DNA of 64,000 bases from Flavobacterium phragmitis (lineage in GTDB: Bacteria; Bacteroidota; Bacteroidia; Flavobacteriales; Flavobacteriaceae), in NCBI RefSeq assembly GCF_900112575.1, contig NZ_FOMH01000009.1, positions 272,321 through 336,320 of the forward strand, written 5' to 3'. Positions 33,910-42,720 of this stretch are shown piece after piece (positions within the stretch are counted from its first letter, which is position 1; each line of letters starts with the position of its first letter). A program made the translations under genes and the position numbers. The notes below the pieces were generated by a model. It had not been told where the DNA came from and did no database searches. It saw only the letters and a list, made by a program, of their open reading frames with translations.

Positions 33910-36900
33910 ATGATAAAAAAAATCTTTCTCATTACCGTATTTCTTGCGGTTAATCTTGCAGATGCTCAGAAGATAAATGACTGGGAGAATCCAGCGGTTA
34001 ATGGCATCAATAAGGAAAAACCCCACGCTTACGGTTTTCTTGCCGATGAGAAAAAAAACAATCCAATGCTTAAGTCCCTAAATGGGATGTGGAGATTCAA
34101 CTGGTCTGCTGACCCTCAGTCTAGACCGGTTGGATTTTATGCCGAAGATTTTTCTACAGATAAATGGAATGCTATTCTGGTGCCAGGGAGTTGGGAATTG
34201 CAGGGATTTGGAACGCCAATTTATACCAATGTCTCCTATCCCTTCAAAAGAGATATTCCACGAGTAAGCGCTGAGCCCGATAAGGATTATACAACCTATA
34301 AAGAAAGGAATCCGGTAGGGAGTTATACAACAAGTTTTGTTGTTCCCGATAATTGGTTTGATAAACAGGTGTTTATTAATTTTGGTGGAGTCCAGTCGGC
34401 AATGTACCTGTGGGTAAACGGACATAAGGTTGGTTATAGCGAAAACTCTATGTCGCCTGCCGAGTTCGATATTACTCCCTATATAGAGAAAGGCGAAAAT
34501 AAACTTGCCGTAGAGGTTTACAAATACTGCGACGGCAGTTATATGGAAGATCAGGATATCTGGCGATTGGCAGGGATATTTCGAGATGTGGATCTGATTG
34601 CAAGACCTAAAATTTTTATTGGAGATTATTTTGTAAAAGCAGTTCCGGATAAAAGCTTTTCAAAGACAGAAGTTGCCATCGATGTCCGTTTGGATAATAG
34701 GCATAAGAAGCATGTTTCAGGTTTGAAAGTTGAAGCAGCCATAATTGGGTATTCAAAATCAGGAGATTATATAGAAAAACAGTTTCAGGCAAAAGCGCCT
34801 GTTTCATCATCAGATGAAAGCACCTTTGCGATTAGCGCCATACTGGAGAATCCGAAACTATGGTCGGCAGAAACTCCCGATTTGTACAAGCTTGTGCTGG
34901 AGCTTAAGAATAAGAAGAATGAGATTGTAGACAGAGCCGAATGCTATTTTGGCGTTCGCAGCATTGAAGTGCGCGGGGACGTATTTTACATCAATGGAAA
35001 GGCAGTGAAATTGAAAGGCATTAATAGGCATGAAATGCATCCGCGTACCGGAAAGTATATCAGCCGCCAGCTCATGATACGCGATATGGAGCTAATGAAA
35101 CAGGCTAATATCAATATGATACGCACCAGCCATTATCCCGATGATCCGTTGTTTTATGAGCTTTGCGACAAATATGGTTTTTATGTAATGGACGAAGCAA
35201 ATCAGGAATCTCATGCTTACGGTCTTGGCAATAAAGAGTTGGGCGAAGATCCTCTCTGGAAAAATACTCATATAGAACGTGCCACTTCGCTTGTTGGAAG
35301 AGACAAAAATCATGCGTGTGTGATCATTTGGTCTCTTGGCAATGAAGGCGGAAAAGGAGAAAATATGAAGGCAATGGCAGATACCATTCGCAAACTTGAT
35401 AAGACGCGTCTGGTTTTCTCGGATACCCACAGAGAAATATCAGATCTTTATGATGACAGCTATCTGCATCCTGAGGATTTTAAGAAATTGGGCGAGAGGA
35501 TCAAAGACAAACCCGTAATTATGCGCGAGTATGCGCATGTTATGGGAAATTCTGGAGGCAATCTGCAGGAATACTGGGATGTAATTTATGCAGATCCAAG
35601 CCTATGCGGAGCTGCAATCTGGGAATGGGACGAGCACGGACTGCCAAAAGCTAAAGATGGTTCTCCGTTTAAGCTTACCCAGCATCCTGACGATTATACT
35701 TTAAGAGATAGCGAATTTTGGGCGTATGGCGGAGATTTTGGCGACAAGCCCAATGATGGCAATTTTGTCATGAGAGGACTGGTTTCTTCTGATCGAAAAC
35801 CATATCCCCATTATTATGAGGTGCAGAAAGTCTATCAGCCTGTCGTTTTTCAAATGCAGGATGAAAAGAAAACAAGCATTAAAGTCACGAATCGTTTTGA
35901 TTTTCTGCCGCTTCAAAATTTCGATATTGAATATGAATATGTTTGCGAAGGAAAATCTTTGCAGAAAGGCCTTCTGAACTTTGGTTCTGTTTTGCCAGGC
36001 GCTTCTTCTGTTATTGATCTTCCACATCTTCAGAACGAACAGAAAAACTGTTCTGAAATCTGCCTCAATATTTATGTAAGGCTTAAAGATGCTGCGATTT
36101 GGGCAGAAACAGGCTATTGCATCGCCCGCGAGCAGTTTGTCATTAAACCTTACCAGTGGAAAAACAATATTTCTGGAGCAAAGACTGTTAAAGTAAAGGA
36201 AACACCTGCTGCTATTGAGCTTAAAACGGATGCTATGAATTTTGTTTTCGATAAAACCAATGGTGATTTGACAAGCTGGAAGATTAAAGATCAGGAGCTG
36301 TTAGTGGGGCCTTTGGAACCTTATTTCTGGAAAACGCCAAACGATAACCAGAAGCAGAGCGGTTATGCAAAAGAGTTCTCAAAATGGAAAAACGCGACAG
36401 CAGATAGAGTTGTTAAAAAGGTTTCTGTAACCAGGCAAGATACCTTAGCGACAGTAAAGTTTGATATCAATTTTCCCCGTATTGGAGCCAATTATACGCT
36501 GGAATATCAGCTCAACGGAGAAGGGAAATTAGTCACAAAAGCTTTTTATAGGCCATTAAACGATACTATCGGACAAATTCCTAAATTTGGAATGAGAGTG
36601 CGCATTCCCAAAAATTATAATGCTGTAGATTGGTATGGCCGAGGCCCTTATGAGAATTATCCAGACCGAAAAACAGCTTCTCTGTTAGGAGCATATCACA
36701 AAGAGCTGGAACATTTTATTGTTCCGTATCCAGCTCCGCAAGATAATGCAAACCGCAGTGATGTGCGCTGGTTTTCTCTTGAATCTCCAAACGGAAACAG
36801 TATTAAAGTAACGGGATTTCAGCCGCTGAATTTCCGCGCTTGGCCTTATGCGGAAGAAGATTTGGAAAATGCCGGACATGACTATCAGCTGGCCAGACGC

Positions 36901-37047
36901 GATTTTATAAACCTAAATATTGATCTAAATATACATGGTGTTGGAGGCGATGATTCCTGGGGGGCAAAAACTATGGAAAAATATACAAATTCCGGCAGCA
37001 AACCGTATGAGTTTGGATTTACTTTAGAATATCTCCAAAAGCAGTAG
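33910..37047 (+). CDS. GH2 beta-galactosidase, long LacZ-like form
   Basis: A 1045-residue exported enzyme with the five-domain LacZ layout: signal peptide to about 20, sugar-binding jelly roll (MYLWVNGHKVGYSENS), two Ig-like domains, the catalytic barrel and a C-terminal beta-galactosidase small-chain domain (VDWYGRGPYENYPDR). The barrel shows KLKGINRHEMHP, the acid/base Glu in IWSLGNEGG and the nucleophile Glu in VIMREYAHVMGNS. An open frame starts at a TTG 18 bases earlier, but ATG at 33910 gives a proper signal peptide (MIKKIFLITVFLAV). It should release beta-linked galactose from xyloglucan side chains in the periplasm. Another GH2 follows 46 bases later. Confidence 0.93.
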   Translation: MIKKIFLITVFLAVNLADAQKINDWENPAVNGINKEKPHAYGFLADEKKNNPMLKSLNGMWRFNWSADPQSRPVGFYAEDFSTDKWNAILVPGSWELQGFGTPIYTNVSYPFKRDIPRVSAEPDKDYTTYKERNPVGSYTTSFVVPDNWFDKQVFINFGGVQSAMYLWVNGHKVGYSENSMSPAEFDITPYIEKGENKLAVEVYKYCDGSYMEDQDIWRLAGIFRDVDLIARPKIFIGDYFVKAVPDKSFSKTEVAIDVRLDNRHKKHVSGLKVEAAIIGYSKSGDYIEKQFQAKAPVSSSDESTFAISAILENPKLWSAETPDLYKLVLELKNKKNEIVDRAECYFGVRSIEVRGDVFYINGKAVKLKGINRHEMHPRTGKYISRQLMIRDMELMKQANINMIRTSHYPDDPLFYELCDKYGFYVMDEANQESHAYGLGNKELGEDPLWKNTHIERATSLVGRDKNHACVIIWSLGNEGGKGENMKAMADTIRKLDKTRLVFSDTHREISDLYDDSYLHPEDFKKLGERIKDKPVIMREYAHVMGNSGGNLQEYWDVIYADPSLCGAAIWEWDEHGLPKAKDGSPFKLTQHPDDYTLRDSEFWAYGGDFGDKPNDGNFVMRGLVSSDRKPYPHYYEVQKVYQPVVFQMQDEKKTSIKVTNRFDFLPLQNFDIEYEYVCEGKSLQKGLLNFGSVLPGASSVIDLPHLQNEQKNCSEICLNIYVRLKDAAIWAETGYCIAREQFVIKPYQWKNNISGAKTVKVKETPAAIELKTDAMNFVFDKTNGDLTSWKIKDQELLVGPLEPYFWKTPNDNQKQSGYAKEFSKWKNATADRVVKKVSVTRQDTLATVKFDINFPRIGANYTLEYQLNGEGKLVTKAFYRPLNDTIGQIPKFGMRVRIPKNYNAVDWYGRGPYENYPDRKTASLLGAYHKELEHFIVPYPAPQDNANRSDVRWFSLESPNGNSIKVTGFQPLNFRAWPYAEEDLENAGHDYQLARRDFINLNIDLNIHGVGGDDSWGAKTMEKYTNSGSKPYEFGFTLEYLQKQ

Positions 37048-37093
37048 CGTCTTAGCTGCATTATTTCAGAAAAGCATAAATCAAATAACGAAA

Positions 37094-39526
37094 ATGAATA
37101 ATCTAATTCTGCATCACATACATTATCTAAAGAAGAGCATGCTGCTTTTATGCATGCTGCTTCTAAATTTTTTATCTCTGCATGCACAAGAAAACTTAAA
37201 GAGAAAACAGCTTTTTGACGATGATTGGAGATTTTTTTTAGGAGAGGAAACTAAAGCGTCATCCGAAAATTTCAATGATAAAGACTGGCGAGAGCTTGAT
37301 CTGCCCCATGACTGGAGCATTGAAGGCAAAGTTCATCCAAAGAACGCTACTGGCGCAGGAGGAGGATATTTTCCGGCGGGAGTCGCCTGGTACAGAAAGA
37401 CTTTTACGGTGCCTGATAACTGGAAGACCAAAAAAACAGCGGTTTATTTTGAAGGCGTTTATATGAATTCCGAAGTGTTTATTAACGGCAAATCGCTTGG
37501 GGTTTATCCGTACGGATATTCCTCTTTCAGTTATGATCTTTCTCCGCATCTCAAATATGGGGAACAGAATGTGATTGCGGTGCGTGTAGATAATTCGCAG
37601 CAGATGAACAGCCGCTGGTACAGCGGATCTGGAATCTATAGACACGTCTGGCTGATTCATACCGATCCTGTCCATATAGCACAATGGGGAACAGGAATCA
37701 GCACTGACAAGATTTCTCCCAAGAAAGCCATAGTCCGTGTGGAAACCAAAGTGATCAATGAAACCGAATCATTACAGGAAATTACCGTTACAGCATTAAT
37801 CCAGAATCCAACATCTAAGACTTCAGGGCGCCAGGAAACAAAAGTGGCGCTTTCCCCAAAGAGTGAGAAAGTCGTAACACAGCTTATTCAAGTAAGCCAT
37901 CCGGCACTTTGGAGCCCGCAGCAGCCTTTTTTGTATAAAGCCTTGATGCAGGTTTCAAAACAGAAGAAAATTATTGATGAGAGTATTGTCGATTTTGGAA
38001 TCCGCTCTCTTAAATTTACAGCTGAGAATGGATTTCAGCTCAACGGGAAAACAATCAAGCTTAATGGAGGATGCGTACATCACGATAACGGCTCTTTGGG
38101 CGCTGCTGCTTTTGACCGAGCAGAACAGCGTAAAGTGGAGCTTTTAAAAGCCAGCGGATTCAACGCTGTAAGAACATCGCATAATCCTCCCTCAGAAGCC
38201 TTTCTGGATGCCTGCGACCAATTAGGCCTACTGGTTATGGATGAATCTTTTGACTGCTGGAAAGTTGGTAAGAATAAATATGACTATTCAAATTATTTCA
38301 ATGCCTGGTGGAAACGCGATTTGCAGGCCATGGTGCTGCGTGACCGCAATCATCCCAGTATTTTTATGTGGAGCATTGGAAATGAAATACCTGAAAGAGA
38401 GGATCCTGATGCAGTGAATACAGCCGGAATGCTTTCTGAAGAAATAAAGAAAATCGATACAAGCCGTCCTATAACATCGGCTATTGTTAATGGCGGTAAA
38501 AATTGGGACATATTCGATCCTTTGATGGCTCAGCATGATGTTGCGGGATACAACTACAACTTAGACAAAGCGCCGCAAGACCATACAAGAGTGCCTTCTC
38601 GAATTATAGTCCAAACGGAATCGTATCCTAAAGATGCTTTTAAAAATTGGCAATTAGTGCAGAAAAACAATTACGTCATTGGAGATTTTGTATGGACAGC
38701 CATGGATTATCTGGGAGAATCGGGAATAGGACGCAACTATTATTCAGGAGAAGTGCCTGGGGAACATTGGGAAAATGATTTTTTTCCATGGCACGGCGCT
38801 TATTGCGGAGATATAGATTTGATTGGATGGAGAAAACCTATAGCACACTACAGAAGTATGCTCTATAACGAAAAGGAAAAACTCTATATGGCAGTTCGAG
38901 AGCCGGCACCTGAACCTCTTGAAATCAAACAGACCTGGTGGTCGGTATATCCGACTTGGGAAAGCTGGACATGGCCGGAATATACCGGTAAAAATGTTGA
39001 GGTCGAAGTGTATTCAAAATACCCAAAGGTTAGGCTGTATCTTAATGGCCAGTTTTTAGGAGAGAAGGAAACAGGAGAGAAGCAGGAATTTAAAACTGTT
39101 TTTGTCGTACCTTATGCATCGGGAATCTTGAAAGCGGTTGGTTTAGCAAATGAAGAAGAACAGGAATCCGTTACGCTGAAGACTGCAGGTGAGGCGGTGC
39201 AGATTAAATTGGCAGCCGACCGAAAGGAGATCAAAGCCGACGGACAAGATCTGATTTATATTGCAGTTGAACTAAGGGATCGGGAAGGGGTTTTGAATCC
39301 TAATGCAGAGGGACGCCTTAATTTTAAAATTGAAGGACCCGGAATTATTCAAGGAGTCGATAACGCCAATCTAAAAGATTTTGAAACCTATCAATCTCCT
39401 ACTCGAAAAGCTTGGCACGGAAGGGCTCTGGCAATTGTTAGAAGTACACACGAGAAAGGAGAGGTCAAAGTAACGGTTTCCGGAGATGGATTACAACCGC
39501 AGACTCTTACTATTACATCAAATTAA
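37094..39526 (+). CDS. GH2 glycosidase, probable beta-galactosidase
   Basis: An 810-residue exported GH2 enzyme, different in type from its neighbour. A jelly-roll domain (VAWYRKTFTVPDNW, VFINGKSLGVYPYGYSSF) and an Ig domain precede the barrel. The barrel has NGGCVHHDNGSLG, RTSHNPPSEAFLDACD and the acid/base Glu in FMWSIGNEIPERE; the nucleophile is probably the Glu in VQTESYP. Two C-terminal beta domains follow (about 620-700 and 705-810). This form matches the beta-galactosidase type found in Bacteroides xyloglucan loci. The start at 37094 gives a long but acceptable signal peptide; ATG at 37139 is an alternative. The following GH97 gene begins 10 bases behind the stop. Confidence 0.9.
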   Translation: MNNLILHHIHYLKKSMLLLCMLLLNFLSLHAQENLKRKQLFDDDWRFFLGEETKASSENFNDKDWRELDLPHDWSIEGKVHPKNATGAGGGYFPAGVAWYRKTFTVPDNWKTKKTAVYFEGVYMNSEVFINGKSLGVYPYGYSSFSYDLSPHLKYGEQNVIAVRVDNSQQMNSRWYSGSGIYRHVWLIHTDPVHIAQWGTGISTDKISPKKAIVRVETKVINETESLQEITVTALIQNPTSKTSGRQETKVALSPKSEKVVTQLIQVSHPALWSPQQPFLYKALMQVSKQKKIIDESIVDFGIRSLKFTAENGFQLNGKTIKLNGGCVHHDNGSLGAAAFDRAEQRKVELLKASGFNAVRTSHNPPSEAFLDACDQLGLLVMDESFDCWKVGKNKYDYSNYFNAWWKRDLQAMVLRDRNHPSIFMWSIGNEIPEREDPDAVNTAGMLSEEIKKIDTSRPITSAIVNGGKNWDIFDPLMAQHDVAGYNYNLDKAPQDHTRVPSRIIVQTESYPKDAFKNWQLVQKNNYVIGDFVWTAMDYLGESGIGRNYYSGEVPGEHWENDFFPWHGAYCGDIDLIGWRKPIAHYRSMLYNEKEKLYMAVREPAPEPLEIKQTWWSVYPTWESWTWPEYTGKNVEVEVYSKYPKVRLYLNGQFLGEKETGEKQEFKTVFVVPYASGILKAVGLANEEEQESVTLKTAGEAVQIKLAADRKEIKADGQDLIYIAVELRDREGVLNPNAEGRLNFKIEGPGIIQGVDNANLKDFETYQSPTRKAWHGRALAIVRSTHEKGEVKVTVSGDGLQPQTLTITSN

Positions 39527-39536
39527 TTTAAAGAAT

Positions 39537-41429
39537 ATGACATTAACAGCAAGGCAAAGCCTTTTTTTAATACTCTTTTTATGTTCATTCTGTATAGACG
39601 CCCAGAAGGTCAGTTCTCCTGACGGACGTATGCAGGTTATTTTAAACCTGCCGGATAAAAACAAGCCGGATGGTGTTTCTTATAAAGTTTTATACCAAAG
39701 CGGCAAGACACTTTCAGAAGTGGTGCGCGAATCAAAATTAGGTATAACACGAGAGGATCAGCAGTTTGTGGGGAATCTTTTGTTTGTTGGACAATCCGAG
39801 CCTGTTTTGGTGAAGGACGCGTACGATATGATTTGTGGCAAACGCAGGCATTGCGAAAATACAGCGGTCGAAAAAAAATTTCATTTTAAAAACACGAACA
39901 GCCAGACTTTAGATATCATTTTCAGGGTTTATAACAATGGAGTAGCCTTTCGTTATGTATTTCCTGATGCTTCCGATTCTAAACTTAGCATTACTGGAGA
40001 AGCTACGACCTATGTCCTGCCGAAAAAAGCAGACCGATGGATGCAGCCATACGATCCTTCTTACGAAAGATTTTTCCCTTATAGCACAGGCGAATCAGCA
40101 ACAGATAAGACACAGCAATATGGATTTCCAGTATTGTATAAACTTCAAGACCAACCGGTTTGGGCACTGATTTCTGAAGCTGATATCAGCGAGGGGAACT
40201 GCGCTGCCAGATTAACGAGCACTTCAAATGCTGATGAATATCAAATCACATATCCTTCTGCTGCGCAATCAGAACAGCCGTGGCATTCCCAATGGCATAC
40301 CGTAGTAATTGGCAAACTTTCTGATATCGTGGCCTCTACTCTTATTACGGATGTAAGTGCGCCTAGCCGCGTGAAAGATACCCAATGGATCAAGCCTGGT
40401 GCCGTTTCGTGGATTTACTGGGCCAACAACCGAGGGTCTAAGGATTATCAGATTGTGAAGGATTATATCGATTTGGCTGTTGAGATGAACTGGCCTTATG
40501 TGCTCATTGACTGGGAATGGGATGTAATGGTAAATGGAGGTGATATTATCGATGCGGTAAATTATGCCAAAAGCAAATCTATAAAACCTATGATATGGTA
40601 CAATTCTGGCACAAGCTGGATGGAGCCTACACCAAACGATCGTTTGCAAACAGCTGAAAAAAGGGCTAAGGAATTTTCTTGGCTAAATAAGATTGGAGTG
40701 TATGGCATTAAAGTCGACTTTTTTGCAGGCGATCAGCAGGAAATGATGCAGTATTACATCGCTATTTTAGAAGATGCGGCTAAATACCATCTGATGGTAA
40801 ATTTTCATGGAGCCACTGTTCCTCGAGGTTGGGCAAGAACCTATCCGAATCTGATGTCCACCGAGGCTGTTTATGGAGCAGAATGGTACAACAATACGGC
40901 TGAACTTACAGATAAAGCGGCTGTACACAATACCACCCTCCCTTTTACTCGAAATGTAGTAGGCTCGATGGATTACACTCCTGTTACTTTTTCCGATTCT
41001 CAGCATCCGCATATTACTTCTTATGGTCATGAACTGGCTTTGGCAGTCGTTTTTGAGTCTGGCCTACAGCATTTTGCCGATAGGCCATCGGCTTACAGAT
41101 CGTTGCCTGAACCAGCCAAAGAGTTTCTGAAAAAAGTGCCGGTAAGTTGGGACGATACGCAATTAATTGACGGCTATCCCGGAGAAAAAGTTATTATCGC
41201 CCGTAAAAAGGCAGATAAATGGTACATTGGAGGTTTGAACGGTAAAGATCAGGCTCAGACTTTAACTGTAATATTTGATTTCCTTGGCAAAGGAACTTAT
41301 AGTTTTGAACTTATAAAAGACGGTAAAGACGATAAATCTTTTTCTTCTGAAATAATAAAGGTAAAAAAAGGCACCGTATTAAAAATTGAGTGCCTGCCAA
41401 GAGGAGGATTTACAGGCGCAATAAGATAG
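39537..41429 (+). CDS. GH97 glycosidase (first copy), retaining-type motif
   Basis: A 630-residue exported enzyme. After a signal peptide (ending SFCIDAQ) comes the N-terminal beta-super-sandwich (KVSSPDGRMQVILNLP), then the catalytic barrel (WIKPGAVSWIYWANNRGSKD) and a small C-terminal beta domain. In GIKVDFFAGDQQEMM the Asp after Lys-Val is at the place of the nucleophile in retaining GH97 enzymes (alpha-galactosidases and related beta-L-arabinopyranosidases). The inverting alpha-glucosidase type such as SusB lacks it. An earlier open frame overlaps the GH2 gene; ATG at 39537 gives the signal peptide and is preferred. The substrate in a xyloglucan locus is uncertain. Confidence 0.85.
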   Translation: MTLTARQSLFLILFLCSFCIDAQKVSSPDGRMQVILNLPDKNKPDGVSYKVLYQSGKTLSEVVRESKLGITREDQQFVGNLLFVGQSEPVLVKDAYDMICGKRRHCENTAVEKKFHFKNTNSQTLDIIFRVYNNGVAFRYVFPDASDSKLSITGEATTYVLPKKADRWMQPYDPSYERFFPYSTGESATDKTQQYGFPVLYKLQDQPVWALISEADISEGNCAARLTSTSNADEYQITYPSAAQSEQPWHSQWHTVVIGKLSDIVASTLITDVSAPSRVKDTQWIKPGAVSWIYWANNRGSKDYQIVKDYIDLAVEMNWPYVLIDWEWDVMVNGGDIIDAVNYAKSKSIKPMIWYNSGTSWMEPTPNDRLQTAEKRAKEFSWLNKIGVYGIKVDFFAGDQQEMMQYYIAILEDAAKYHLMVNFHGATVPRGWARTYPNLMSTEAVYGAEWYNNTAELTDKAAVHNTTLPFTRNVVGSMDYTPVTFSDSQHPHITSYGHELALAVVFESGLQHFADRPSAYRSLPEPAKEFLKKVPVSWDDTQLIDGYPGEKVIIARKKADKWYIGGLNGKDQAQTLTVIFDFLGKGTYSFELIKDGKDDKSFSSEIIKVKKGTVLKIECLPRGGFTGAIR

Positions 41430-41449
41430 TTAGAATATTGACAATTAAA

Positions 41450-42382
41450 ATGAAAGGCATTTTGAAAACAAAAGGAATTAGAACCGCATTGCTTATTTTT
41501 CTGGTGGTTGCAGGAAAGACATGTGGACAAAGCAAAACCATTAACATTTGGGATAAGAAAGTGCCAGGCGCTATAGCCAATGCCGATTATAAAGAGACCA
41601 ATTCAGATGACAGCTGGATGCGGCGTGTCACAAATCCGAGATTGGATGTGTATCCTGCTCCTGCAGAAAAAGCAACAGGTGCAGCGGTCATTATCTGTCC
41701 TGGAGGAGGTTACTCTGGAATGGCTATCGGGCATGAGGGGAAACAGGTTGCGCAATGGCTCAATAGCCTTGGCATTACGGCTTTTGTATTAAAATACAGA
41801 TTGCCCGACAATACGATCATGGCTGATAAATCTATTGGTCCTATGCAAGACGGACAGCGTGCCATCCGTTTGGTTAGAAGCAGGGCCAAGGAGTGGGGGA
41901 TCGATCCTAAAAAGATCGGCATTATGGGGTTTTCTGCCGGTGGGCATTTGGCATCTACTCTTTCTACGCATTTTAATGCAAAAGTATATGATGATGCAGA
42001 TGCGACTAGTGCGCGTCCAGATTTTTCACTGCTGATATATCCTGTAATATCAATGCGTGAAGATATCACACATATGGGATCGAGAATTAATCTTTTGGGA
42101 GAAAAGCCGTCTTCAGAACAGGTTAGCTATTTTTCAGGTGAGCTGCAGGTCAATAGCGAAACCCCGACAGCATTTTTAGTGCATTCGATGGATGATGGTG
42201 CTGTACCCGTAGAAAACAGTATAGAATATGCTTTAGCGCTAAAGAAAAATAAAATTCCTTGCGAACTCCATATCTACGAAAAAGGAGGTCACGGCTACGG
42301 ACTAGGCAAATCTGGCGGCACAGAGTCTGATTGGAGTCTGGCATGCGGCAGATGGCTTAAAGCAAAAGGCCTGATCAATTAA
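41450..42382 (+). CDS. Secreted alpha/beta-hydrolase, probable carbohydrate acetylesterase
   Basis: A 310-residue serine hydrolase with an exported N-terminus (signal peptide to about residue 26, GKTCGQ). The oxyanion region is VIICPGGGYSGM. The catalytic Ser162 lies in GFSAGG, the acid is Asp248 or Asp249 in HSMDDGAVP, and the base is His281 in GGHGYG. This is the BD-FAE/acetyl-xylan-esterase-like pattern. It likely removes O-acetyl groups that decorate plant xyloglucan galactose or glucose. The frame is open 20 codons further upstream into the GH97 gene, but ATG at 41450 gives a clean signal peptide 20 bases behind that stop. It ends the first tightly spaced block of the operon. Confidence 0.8.
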   Translation: MKGILKTKGIRTALLIFLVVAGKTCGQSKTINIWDKKVPGAIANADYKETNSDDSWMRRVTNPRLDVYPAPAEKATGAAVIICPGGGYSGMAIGHEGKQVAQWLNSLGITAFVLKYRLPDNTIMADKSIGPMQDGQRAIRLVRSRAKEWGIDPKKIGIMGFSAGGHLASTLSTHFNAKVYDDADATSARPDFSLLIYPVISMREDITHMGSRINLLGEKPSSEQVSYFSGELQVNSETPTAFLVHSMDDGAVPVENSIEYALALKKNKIPCELHIYEKGGHGYGLGKSGGTESDWSLACGRWLKAKGLIN

Positions 42383-42720
42383 AAGAAGAAATTTTTAATT
42401 TCTCAGCCACTAACTGTTTTTTGGAAGCAGATCTTTTTCGAAAACCATATCAATTCATCTTTATATGGTCTGAAATATTGATGATTACAACAATTACTGC
42501 CCTTTTTTAATACAAAGCGTACCGTAATCAGCTATTTTTTCTTGTCAAATTTGCCCGTTGAAAAAACTTCAAAGCTATAATTCAAAGCACCAATATGAAT
42601 TGGTGCAGCGAGATGTCAAAACAGTTTTCCAAAAGAGATAATGCTTACGCAAACTTTTTCAAGTTTTTTCAAAGCGCATTAAAAGACATGTATTTACTAA
42701 CTAGAATAACCACACATCAA
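42383..42720. promoter_or_regulatory. Internal 338-base gap splitting the PUL arm
   Basis: No gene is supported here; a frame open from 42595 only extends the next GH97 upstream. A small inverted repeat (AGAAATTTTTAATTTCT near 42389-42405) lies just behind the esterase stop and may be a terminator. An AT-rich stretch ending TCAAATTTG near 42546-42554 weakly resembles a -7 element. The gap is far larger than any other in this arm, so a second promoter is likely. Confidence 0.45.
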
